From contig CAKSQP010000065.1 of assembly GCA_934486965.1 (NCBI GenBank), forward strand, positions 1 to 8,961: a DNA stretch of 8,961 nt, read 5' to 3'. The stretch comes from an uncultured Eubacteriales bacterium (lineage in GTDB: Bacteria > Bacillota > Clostridia > Oscillospirales > UBA644). Every line of letters starts with the position of its first letter. The stretch's first letter is position 1. Positions 1-5,654 of this stretch are shown in pieces. The notes under the pieces were generated by a model. That model had not been told where the DNA came from and searched no databases. It saw only the letters and a list, made by a program, of their open reading frames with translations. Position numbers and translations under genes: made by a program.

Positions 1-225
1 GTCTTCGACAATGTCGACATACTGACAGCCGCCGTAATATCTTTTTGCGGGATATCCCTCTGCATATTTATTTGTAAGGATCGTTCCCATTGCCGCCAGA
101 ACATTTTCGGAAACGATATTTTCCGACGCTATAAGTTCGATATTGTGTTTCTGACGCGAAAGTTCAAGGTCGATGGCATTTCCGAGTTCCGGGTCGAATT
201 TTTTTACGACATCAATATTATACAT
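1..225 (-). CDS. glyA: Serine hydroxymethyltransferase, N-terminal part (runs off the left edge)
   Basis: This is the first 75 codons of a PLP-dependent enzyme that interconverts serine plus tetrahydrofolate with glycine plus 5,10-methylene-tetrahydrofolate in the cytoplasm, the main source of one-carbon units. It was read from the reverse complement, starting at ATG (225 to 223) and staying open to base 1. The translation carries the GlyA N-terminal signature: RQKHNIELIASEN at residues 24-36, then LTNKYAEGYPAKRYYGG at 50-66, which includes the active-site tyrosines of the family. Residue 60 is Ala in the YPxKRYYGG motif, where many GlyA proteins have Gly. The start is supported by an AGGAG ribosome binding site just upstream on the minus strand (about 232-236). 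A full GlyA is about 410-430 residues, so most of the gene, including the PLP lysine, lies outside the window. A sigma-A type promoter precedes it. Confidence 0.96.
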   Translation of the reverse strand, partial: MYNIDVVKKFDPELGNAIDLELSRQKHNIELIASENIVSENVLAAMGTILTNKYAEGYPAKRYYGGCQYVDIVED

Positions 226-257
226 ACGGTTTCTCCTTTTTTTGTTTGATTATTTTA

Positions 258-286
258 ATTATATCACATTGATATCGACAAGTAAA
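258..286 (-). promoter_or_regulatory. Sigma-A type promoter for glyA
   Basis: Read on the minus strand, TTTACT (286-281) is followed by a 17-nt spacer and a perfect TATAAT (263-258). A TGA directly before TATAAT makes it an extended -10. Transcription would start near base 251, giving a short leader of about 25 nt before the glyA ATG. The -35 is only moderately conserved, but the extended -10 compensates. This is a motif match, not a mapped start. Confidence 0.7.
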
Positions 287-351
287 TAAACACTTCCGTT
301 TTGTCATATTTTTGTTTGAATTGGAGAAACTTTATAAAAAGAGGTGTTTTC

Positions 352-792
352 ATGGGTTGGATATACGCCGCGATAGCGGGAGCGGCAATGAGTTTTCAGG
401 GCGTTTTCAACACCCGTCTTTCCGAAAAAATAGGGCTTCTCGAATCAAATGCGTTTGTTCAGGGGACGGCGTTTTTACTGTCTCTTGCCGCCGTTTTGAT
501 TTTCGGAAAAGGAAATTTCTCGCTTATAGGTCAGGCTGATAAACTTTATCTTTCGGGCGGCGCTATCGGGCTTGTCATTACGATAACGGTAATGCTTTCC
601 ATGTCGTCGCTTTCTCCGACGGCGGCGGTCTCTTCAATTCTCGTCGCTCAACTTCTCGCCGCGGCAGTAATCGACTATTTCGGACTCTTCGGCAGTGAAA
701 AAGCGCCGTTCGGTTGGGAAAAATTTGCAGGTGTGGCGCTGATGATTGTCGGAATATTGCTCTTCAAAGGAGTTCTTTTCAAATCAAAATGA
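352..792 (+). CDS. DMT-superfamily membrane protein, YdcZ/DUF606 family
   Basis: This is a 146-residue, very hydrophobic protein with about five predicted membrane helices (residues about 3-19, 34-51, 66-83, 91-112 and 123-141). The pattern fits the small half-size drug/metabolite transporters of the YdcZ (DUF606, EamA-like) group: a helix 1 with a downstream N-x-x-L (Asn20-Leu23), an N-A-F-x-Q-G segment at 33-38, and Q100...D108-x-x-G111 in helix 4. Such proteins are usually about 140-150 residues and probably pair to form a transporter; no substrate is established. The open frame extends back to a TTG at 301, but the ATG at 352 was chosen because GAGGTG (341-346) lies just upstream and the extra 17 residues do not look like family sequence. 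No convincing promoter was seen in the 126-nt gap shared with divergent glyA. The gene ends at a hairpin terminator. Confidence 0.85.
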   Translation: MGWIYAAIAGAAMSFQGVFNTRLSEKIGLLESNAFVQGTAFLLSLAAVLIFGKGNFSLIGQADKLYLSGGAIGLVITITVMLSMSSLSPTAAVSSILVAQLLAAAVIDYFGLFGSEKAPFGWEKFAGVALMIVGILLFKGVLFKSK

Positions 793-824
793 GAAAATCC
801 CGTATTCACGGGATTTTCTTTTAT
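792..824. terminator. Shared bidirectional hairpin terminator between the DMT gene and spoIVA
   Basis: A 12-bp stem (792-803 with 808-819) closes a 4-nt loop, ATTC. The core is AAAATCCCGT pairing with ACGGGATTTT. On the plus strand a T-rich run follows, suiting Rho-independent termination of the DMT gene. The stem begins inside that gene's stop codon (790-792) and ends just before the spoIVA stop (821-823, minus strand). On the minus strand the hairpin is also followed by T-rich sequence, though it is less regular, so it probably serves both convergent genes. Confidence 0.85.
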
Positions 825-2302
825 AAAATTATGCAGATAAGTCCGTTGCTTCCCTCGTTTATTATTTTTTCAAGGGTCTCTTTTACCTTATCCCGTGCGT
901 CGTACGGCATCTTGCCGAGTTTCGTGTTCAGTCCTTCGTTTACGAGCGAATAGACGGATTTCCCGAAAATGTTGCTTTCCCATATCTTTTTCGGGTCTTC
1001 CTCAAATTCTTTCAACATATACTGAACAAGTTCCTCTGACTGTTTTTCCGAGCCGACTATCGGACTTACTTCCGTTTCTATATCGGCTTTTATTATATGA
1101 TATGACGGTGCCGACGCCTTTAGTTTTACTCCGAAACGGTTGCCCTGTTTTATTATCTGCGGTTCTTCGAGAGACAGTTGTTCTCCCGACGGAGTAACTA
1201 TTCCGTAGCCCCTTGCCTCCGCTTCGTCAAGCGCCTCGGCAAGTTTTTCGCATCTGTTTTTGGAACGCGCAAGTTCGCTCATTACCGTAATGAGGTCTCC
1301 GTCGTCCTTTACTTCAATACCCGTTGTTTCTCCGAGAACTTTATAGAAAAGCGCTTTCGGTGACTCTACCGAAACCGAAACACTTCCTTTTCCGGGGAAA
1401 ACACCGGTTATTTCACACGCCGTAACGTCTTCGTTCTGCGCTATTGTCTCCGCCGCGGAATCCGTTTCTCTGATTTTCGAAATGTTTTCGGCGGCGGCAC
1501 CTATCGTTTCGATAAGTGCGGATTTTATGTAATGGTCGCGGGAAAGTTTTGTTACCCAGTCGGAAAGCGACACTTTGATCTCTTTTACAGGGAATTCAAA
1601 CAGTATTTTCTGCATTATTCCGTTTATTTTGCCTGCGGAAAGGGAAAGGCAGTCGACGGGCATTACGGGGACCCCGTATTCTGCGGAAAGGGACGCCGAA
1701 AGTTCCTTTGCTTTTTCGCTTTTCGGATAAACAGTATTGAGAATAACGATAAAAGGCTTGTTTATGTCTTTTAATTCTTTAACGACGCGGCGTTCCGATT
1801 CTATATAGTCTTCCCGCGGAATATCCCCGATAGAGCCGTCGGTGGTTACGACAAGTCCTATTGTGGAATGTTCCTTTATTACTTTCTGAGTACCTATCTC
1901 AGCCGCTTTGTCAAAAGGTATCTGTTCTTCGGACCACGGTGAATTGACCATTCTCGGCTGATCGTTTTCGGTATGTCCGAGAGCGGTCGGAACGACGTAT
2001 CCTACGCAATCTATGAGCCTTACTCTGAAATTGACGTTTTTTCCGACCGTGAGTTCGACTGCCTTTTCTGGAATAAACTTGGGTTCCGTCGTCATTATCG
2101 TTTTTCCGGAAGCGCTTTGCGGCAGTTCGTCCTGAGATCTTTCTTTCGCATATTCGTTTTCGATATTCGGAATTACGAGTTCTTCCATGAATTTTTTTAT
2201 GAAAGTGGATTTTCCGGTTCTGACGGGACCTACAACTCCTATATAAATATCGCCGCCCGTCCGTGTCGCGATATCCTGATAAATATTCGGCGCAGTAATC
2301 AT
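821..2302 (-). CDS. spoIVA: Stage IV sporulation protein A, spore coat morphogenetic ATPase
   Basis: SpoIVA is made in the mother cell, is recruited to the forespore surface by SpoVM, and polymerises in an ATP-dependent way into the basement layer on which the coat assembles; it is also needed for the cortex. The 493 residues match the usual length (492 in B. subtilis), and recalled sequence similarity extends from end to end. The Walker A is GPVRTGKST at 25-33 (Lys31). The sensor threonines Thr71-Thr72 lie in TIMTTEPKF, and Asp98 in LIDCVGY matches the Walker B position. All are shifted by one from the B. subtilis numbering. Another conserved block is AEIGTQKVIKEHSTIG. The C-terminus, EKIINEGSNGLICIIL, has the conserved ending needed for localisation, with Cys where B. 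subtilis has Ala. The ATG is backed by GGAGG (2310-2314 read in reverse) at a spacing of about 7 nt. A sigma-E-like promoter lies upstream. The gene is monocistronic and convergent with the DMT gene. Confidence 0.98.
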   Translation of the reverse strand: MITAPNIYQDIATRTGGDIYIGVVGPVRTGKSTFIKKFMEELVIPNIENEYAKERSQDELPQSASGKTIMTTEPKFIPEKAVELTVGKNVNFRVRLIDCVGYVVPTALGHTENDQPRMVNSPWSEEQIPFDKAAEIGTQKVIKEHSTIGLVVTTDGSIGDIPREDYIESERRVVKELKDINKPFIVILNTVYPKSEKAKELSASLSAEYGVPVMPVDCLSLSAGKINGIMQKILFEFPVKEIKVSLSDWVTKLSRDHYIKSALIETIGAAAENISKIRETDSAAETIAQNEDVTACEITGVFPGKGSVSVSVESPKALFYKVLGETTGIEVKDDGDLITVMSELARSKNRCEKLAEALDEAEARGYGIVTPSGEQLSLEEPQIIKQGNRFGVKLKASAPSYHIIKADIETEVSPIVGSEKQSEELVQYMLKEFEEDPKKIWESNIFGKSVYSLVNEGLNTKLGKMPYDARDKVKETLEKIINEGSNGLICIIL

Positions 2303-2341
2303 TTTGTTTCCTCCGTATCCGCGTTCGTTTTCATTGGTACA

Positions 2342-2371
2342 TTATTATGAACCGATTTTGCCGATTATGAC
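2342..2371 (-). promoter_or_regulatory. Candidate sigma-E (mother-cell) promoter for spoIVA
   Basis: On the minus strand, GTCATAAT (2371-2364) is followed by 14 nt and then CATAATAA (2349-2342). This resembles the known sigma-E pattern, a -35 like KMATATT and a -10 like CATACAxT with 14-15 nt between. Transcription would start around 2335, about 33 nt before the spoIVA ATG. spoIVA is a classic sigma-E gene in Bacillus and Clostridia, so the match is in the expected place. The -10 departs from consensus at CATAC (CATAA here). Confidence 0.6.
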
Positions 2372-2374
2372 TGA

Positions 2375-2403
2375 TTGACAAAGACTTTTGTTTGTGCTAA
2401 AAT
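2375..2403 (+). promoter_or_regulatory. Strong sigma-A promoter for the apbE-eetA-eetB operon
   Basis: A perfect TTGACA (2375-2380) is followed by a 17-nt spacer and TAAAAT (2398-2403), with TGC just before it as an extended -10. Transcription would start near 2410, about 27 nt before the apbE ATG. This is close to an ideal vegetative promoter, so the operon is probably well expressed in growing cells. Its -35 lies only 3 nt from the divergent sigma-E-like -35 of spoIVA. Confidence 0.88.
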
Positions 2404-2436
2404 ACCTCTGTATCAAAAATATCGGAGGACTGTCGT

Positions 2437-3420
2437 ATGAGAAAGAAAGCATTGACGTTTTTTCTTGCGGCGGTCATTTTTTTACTGTGCGGCTGTTCCG
2501 AAAAACAGGCGACTTCGGAATTCTGGGCTATGGACACATACTGCACCGTAACAGCGCCTGCGTCTTTTGTTTCGGTTGCGGAAAAGGCTGTGAACAACGC
2601 CGCCGTTATGCTTGAAAGCGCGGGAGGCAAGGAAAACTATCTTTTTGCGGAAACGGATTCGGAATTTACTCTTCCCGAACAGGTCGCCGAGGCTGTTAAG
2701 ATTTGTCTTGACGTGTCGGCGCTTACGGACGGGGCGTTCGACATAACCGTGGCGCCTCTTTCAAAACTCTGGAACATTACCGAAAGACCCGTGCCTCCGA
2801 CCGAAAAGGAAATAAGGGACGCACTGAAACTCGTAGGTTACAGATCTGTTGAGATCGACGGAAATACCGTTAAATTTACGGAGAGGGGAATGGGTATCGA
2901 TATCGGAGCGGTCGGAAAAGGAATGGCGGCAAAATCCGCTGTTTCGGCGCTCAGAGATGCCGATGTCGGAGAAGCCGTAATAAATCTCGGAGGAAATGTC
3001 TGCGTTGTCGGAGACAAAAACGGCGAAAAGTATAAAATAGGAATAAGAGACCCGCAGTCTGACGGACTTCTGGGCTATGCAACGGTCGGGAATACGTCGG
3101 TCGTCACTTCAGGCGTTTATGAGCGCAATTTTGAATATGAAGGCAAAATATATCACCATATACTTGATACGTCCACAGGTTATCCCGCGGATAACGGACT
3201 TCTTTCGGTAACGGTTATCTGCGACGATCCTGTTGCCGCGGACGCTTTAAGCACCGCTTTCTTTGTTACAGGGAAAGATTCTGCGGAAGATCTGTTTGAA
3301 AAATGTTCGGTATACGGACTGAAAACGGTCATTTTTGTTTCTGAAGGCGGCGGCGTTTTTGTTGTCGGCGAAAAGAACCTTTTCACGCTCGCGAAAGAGG
3401 GGTATTTCTTTGAAGATTAA
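2437..3420 (+). CDS. apbE: ApbE-family FAD:protein FMN transferase, lipoprotein
   Basis: This enzyme uses FAD and Mg2+ to attach FMN through a phosphoester bond to Ser/Thr of extracytoplasmic redox proteins. The 327-residue length is normal. Residues 1-20 form a lipoprotein signal peptide (MRKK, a hydrophobic stretch, then LCGC with Cys20 as the lipidated residue), which places the protein on the outer membrane face. Family motifs occur in order: MDTYCTV near the mature N-terminus, TDGAFDITVAPL (97-108), GIDIGAVGKG (153-162), INLGGNV (182-188), HHILDTSTGYPAD (240-252) and DALSTA (from 269). Asp269 and Thr273 fit the D-x3-T pair that binds the metal in studied ApbE proteins. GGAGG (2424-2428) sits 8 nt before the ATG. 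It is the first gene of an operon with eetA and eetB, corresponding to FmnB in the Listeria electron transfer locus. No acceptor with a typical ApbE target motif is visible in the window. Confidence 0.95.
   Translation: MRKKALTFFLAAVIFLLCGCSEKQATSEFWAMDTYCTVTAPASFVSVAEKAVNNAAVMLESAGGKENYLFAETDSEFTLPEQVAEAVKICLDVSALTDGAFDITVAPLSKLWNITERPVPPTEKEIRDALKLVGYRSVEIDGNTVKFTERGMGIDIGAVGKGMAAKSAVSALRDADVGEAVINLGGNVCVVGDKNGEKYKIGIRDPQSDGLLGYATVGNTSVVTSGVYERNFEYEGKIYHHILDTSTGYPADNGLLSVTVICDDPVAADALSTAFFVTGKDSAEDLFEKCSVYGLKTVIFVSEGGGVFVVGEKNLFTLAKEGYFFED
3396..3402 (+). promoter_or_regulatory. Ribosome binding site that sets the eetA TTG start
   Basis: AGAGGGG lies inside the last codons of apbE, 7 nt before TTG at 3410. 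No ATG occurs in a sensible place in this frame. This site, together with the positively charged start and membrane helix that follow, fixes the TTG as the start. Confidence 0.75.
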
Positions 3421-3763
3421 AAGATTTCTGCCCGATATCGCAGTCGTCGGGGCGGCGGTCGTTCTTTCTTTTCTGATAGGTCTTCTTCCGTCGTTTTTTT
3501 ATGCGCAGGGGAACACCTTTACGGTGTCGGACAACGGAAAAGTGTCGGAATACGTTCTTTCCGAAAACAGAGAGATAATTCTCGAACACTGTAAGGTCAT
3601 CGTTGAAGACGGAACGGTAAGAGTCGAAGACAGTGACTGCAAAGATAAGGTCTGCGAAAATTTCGGAAGAATATCCAAAGCGGGGGAAAGCATAATATGT
3701 ATTCCCAACAGACTTTCGGTCAAAATTTCCGGCGGCGGGGAGGTAGACTCTGTTGCGGAATAA
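3410..3763 (+). CDS. eetA: NusG domain II-containing membrane protein, EetA-like
   Basis: This 117-residue protein has one N-terminal membrane anchor (about residues 10-32, after MKIKRF) and a small extracytoplasmic beta domain of the NusG domain II type (Pfam NusG_II). Visible family features are the late stretch VIVEDGTVRVEDSDCKDKVC, with paired Cys77 and Cys82, then GRIS at 86-89 and IICIPNRLSVKI (95-106) with a third Cys97. In Listeria and lactobacilli the homologue EetA belongs to the flavin-based extracellular electron transfer locus; its biochemical role is not settled. The start is TTG at 3410, overlapping the apbE stop by 11 nt, with AGAGGGG 7 nt upstream. A longer open frame from 3335 would be antisense-like sequence out of frame within apbE, and lacks a ribosome binding site. 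It is probably translationally coupled to apbE and eetB. The name rests on family and synteny. Confidence 0.85.
   Translation: MKIKRFLPDIAVVGAAVVLSFLIGLLPSFFYAQGNTFTVSDNGKVSEYVLSENREIILEHCKVIVEDGTVRVEDSDCKDKVCENFGRISKAGESIICIPNRLSVKISGGGEVDSVAE
3737..3743 (+). promoter_or_regulatory. Ribosome binding site that sets the eetB TTG start
   Basis: GGGGAGG lies inside the last codons of eetA, 9 nt before TTG at 3753. It supports a second TTG start overlapping the upstream stop codon. Confidence 0.75.
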
Positions 3764-4250
3764 TAAGATCGAAAAAATTGCGCTGACAGCCTTGCTTTTG
3801 GCTCTCGCGCTGATTTTTTCCTACATAGAAAGCCTTATATCTCTCGGATTTGTCTTTCCGGGGTTCAGGCTCGGACTTTCAAACATCACCGTCCTCGTTG
3901 TTCTTTATGTTTTCGGCGAAAAATACGCCGTTCCTTTCGGACTTTTCAAAAGTTTCTTTTCTCTTTTGTTTTTAGGGCGGCTTTCTTCTCTTTTATTCTC
4001 GGTCTGCGGAACGGTAATGTCTCTTATAATAATGATATTGCTTAAAAAAACGGGAAAATTCTCGATTTTTGCGGTGAGTGCGTGCGGCTCGGTTTTTCAT
4101 ATCTGGGGGCAGTTTTTTGCGGCGGTCGCCGTCTTTTCTTCGCTTTCACTTCTGGAAATGCTGCCGTATCTGTCGCTTCTTGCCGTAGTCTCGGGAGTCG
4201 CGGTTGCCGCCGTTTCATTTCCGGTTATTGACCGACTCTTGACAAAATAG
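3753..4250 (+). CDS. eetB: Gx transporter family membrane protein, EetB-like
   Basis: This 165-residue integral membrane protein has about five or six hydrophobic helices (the first at about 8-25, the last at about 135-158). It belongs to the family named both 'heptaprenyl diphosphate synthase component I' (Pfam Hpre_diP_synt_I) and 'Gx transporter', which resembles ECF S components. Motifs seen are Glu26, PGFRLGLSNI (36-45), a Gly-Arg pair in the third hydrophobic block, and HIWGQ (116-120), where the family usually has H-N-x-G-Q. In the Listeria locus the homologue is EetB, next to EetA, of unresolved function; a role in quinone or flavin handling is inferred only from neighbours. The TTG start overlaps the eetA stop by 11 nt. 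No polyprenyl synthase gene follows, although one often does in related loci. The last codons carry the promoter of the next gene, and no terminator separates them. Confidence 0.85.
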   Translation: MRNNKIEKIALTALLLALALIFSYIESLISLGFVFPGFRLGLSNITVLVVLYVFGEKYAVPFGLFKSFFSLLFLGRLSSLLFSVCGTVMSLIIMILLKKTGKFSIFAVSACGSVFHIWGQFFAAVAVFSSLSLLEMLPYLSLLAVVSGVAVAAVSFPVIDRLLTK

Positions 4251-4267
4251 GATAAAAGTGCTATACT
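4239..4267 (+). promoter_or_regulatory. Sigma-A promoter of the NahK-like kinase, overlapping the 3' end of eetB
   Basis: TTGACA (4239-4244) is followed by 17 nt and TATACT (4262-4267), with TGC before it as an extended -10. The -35 lies within the last codons of eetB, whose stop is 4248-4250. Transcription would start near 4274, leaving about a 60-nt leader. With no terminator after eetB, the kinase could also receive readthrough from the apbE promoter. Confidence 0.82.
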
Positions 4268-4333
4268 AAGCAAAGTGTCTGCTCATTAAAAATACTATAA
4301 GATCCTTAAAGGGTAATTCAGGGAGAGATTTTG

Positions 4334-5455
4334 ATGAAAGAAGCAGTTTATACCAAAGACGAACTTAAAAATATATGCGCCAAATTTGCCGTAAAAGGCG
4401 AACTTGAGTCTATCGAACCTATAAAAACGGGACATATAAACGATACAATGTGCGTCACTTTCAAGAGAGACGACGGAACAAGAAAATCGTATACTCTTCA
4501 GAGCATAAATACTTATGTCTTCAAAAAACCGGAAGTCGTAATGAATAATATTATGGCTGTCACGGACTATCTCTGCGACCAGTATCATGCGGAGGGACTT
4601 CATGCGTCACGTCATGTTCTGAAATTCTATAAGACCGTCGACGGTCAGAATTTTTACAGAGACGAAAAGGACAGATGCTGGAGAGTTTATCTGTTTGTCG
4701 GCGATGCGTCGACCTATAACAACGTAAGCGACCCGGTTCTTCTTTATAACGCAGGTAAGGCTTTCGGAGAATTCCAGAAAAGACTTTCGAATTTCCCGAT
4801 GGATAAACTCGAGGAAACCATTCCGAATTTTCACAATACACCGGACAGATACCGTCAGTTGAAAGAAGCAATAGAAAATAACGTTTCGGGAAGGGCAGAC
4901 CTTGTAAAAGATGAGATTGATTTCTTTATGTCAAGAGAAAACGAGGCGGCGACCCTTTTCAATCTTCAGAAATCGGGAGATCTTCCGCTCCGCGTTACTC
5001 ATAACGATACGAAATATAACAATGTCCTTATCGACGACAAGACACACGAGGCAATTTGTGTTATCGACCTTGATACTATAATGCCGGGTCTTTCGGTCCA
5101 TGATTTCGGCGACGCTATCCGTTTTGCAACTGCGACAGCTGCGGAAGATGAAAAAGACCTGTCGAAAGTCCACATGAATATAGACTCTTTCGACGCGTTT
5201 ACAAAAGGCTTTATCGGTACTGCAAAAGGCTTTTTCACTCAGACGGAACTTGACAATATGGTCATGGGCGCGAAACTTATGACTCTCGAATGTGCCGTAA
5301 GATTTCTTACCGACTACATAAACGGCGACGTGTATTTCAAGACCGACTATCCCGAACATAATCTTGACAGAGCACATACCCAGATCAAACTCGTTTCCGA
5401 AATGGAACAAAAAGAAGACGAAATGCAGGAAATTGTCAGAAAATATTCGAAATAA
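4334..5455 (+). CDS. N-acetylhexosamine 1-kinase-like phosphotransferase (NahK family)
   Basis: This is a 373-residue cytoplasmic kinase of the aminoglycoside phosphotransferase/choline kinase fold. It closely follows the pattern of bifidobacterial NahK, which phosphorylates GlcNAc and GalNAc at C1 in the lacto-N-biose/galacto-N-biose salvage route. Shared landmarks are GHIND (33-37) in the nucleotide loop, LQSINTYVF, WRVYLFV, AFGEFQKRLSNF and LEETIPNFHNTPDRYR. The catalytic loop is LRVTHNDTKYNNVLID with Asp225, followed by IDLDTIMPG with Asp245 and Asp247 for metal binding, then DEKDLSKVH and the C-terminal YPEHNLDRAHTQIKLV. The length agrees with the 359 residues of NahK. ATG 4334 was preferred over the adjoining TTG 4331; GGGAGAG lies at 4321-4327. 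It has its own promoter and terminator, so it is probably monocistronic. The usual partners (phosphorylase, uridylyltransferase, epimerase) are absent here, so substrate preference is inferred from similarity. Confidence 0.88.
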   Translation: MKEAVYTKDELKNICAKFAVKGELESIEPIKTGHINDTMCVTFKRDDGTRKSYTLQSINTYVFKKPEVVMNNIMAVTDYLCDQYHAEGLHASRHVLKFYKTVDGQNFYRDEKDRCWRVYLFVGDASTYNNVSDPVLLYNAGKAFGEFQKRLSNFPMDKLEETIPNFHNTPDRYRQLKEAIENNVSGRADLVKDEIDFFMSRENEAATLFNLQKSGDLPLRVTHNDTKYNNVLIDDKTHEAICVIDLDTIMPGLSVHDFGDAIRFATATAAEDEKDLSKVHMNIDSFDAFTKGFIGTAKGFFTQTELDNMVMGAKLMTLECAVRFLTDYINGDVYFKTDYPEHNLDRAHTQIKLVSEMEQKEDEMQEIVRKYSK

Positions 5456-5470
5456 ATTATAAAAGAATTC

Positions 5471-5502
5471 AAGTCCGACGGAAAAACCCGTCGGACTTTT
5501 TT
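5471..5502 (+). terminator. Rho-independent terminator after the NahK-like kinase
   Basis: An 11-bp perfect stem (AAGTCCGACGG at 5471-5481 with CCGTCGGACTT at 5488-5498) with a 6-nt loop is followed by a T run reaching 5502. It lies 15 nt after the kinase stop codon and separates it from the decarboxylase operon. Confidence 0.95.
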
Positions 5503-5528
5503 ATCATCAAAAAGTCACAATTTGCCTA

Positions 5529-5557
5529 TTGAAAATATATATGTATTTTGTTATAAT
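5529..5557 (+). promoter_or_regulatory. Strong sigma-A promoter of the decarboxylase operon
   Basis: TTGAAA (5529-5534) is followed by a 17-nt spacer and a perfect TATAAT (5552-5557), preceded by TGT as an extended -10. Transcription would start near 5564, leaving an AT-rich leader of about 90 nt before the ATG at 5655. Nothing in the leader matches a riboswitch I recognise; it has only weak, mutually exclusive small hairpins. Confidence 0.88.
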
Positions 5558-5654
5558 ATATAATGGTATGAGTTGGAATTGTTATCAGTCTTATTTCAAC
5601 ATATCATAAGTTAATTTTTTGTATTATTTTAATCTTAATACGGAGGTATAAAGA

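Noticed and set aside
261..275. Short inverted repeat ATATC-ACATT-GATAT overlapping the glyA -10 region, a possible operator
   Set aside because: The arms are only 5 bp and AT-rich, likely by chance, and match no operator I recognise.
301..351. Possible 17-residue N-terminal extension of the DMT protein from TTG 301
   Set aside because: No ribosome binding site precedes the TTG, while GAGGTG precedes ATG 352. The family normally starts at the first membrane helix.
226..351. Possible glycine or folate-related riboswitch in front of glyA
   Set aside because: The predicted glyA leader is only about 25 nt and the AT-rich gap has no conserved riboswitch core.
1973..2350. 125-codon open frame on the plus strand
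   Set aside because: It is antisense to the highly conserved SpoIVA N-terminal ATPase region. It is rich in Phe, Ser and Arg, as expected for a shadow frame.
4931..5410. 159-codon open frame on the minus strand
   Set aside because: It lies wholly inside the NahK-like kinase gene on the other strand, which has clear catalytic motifs. The composition is unlike a real protein.
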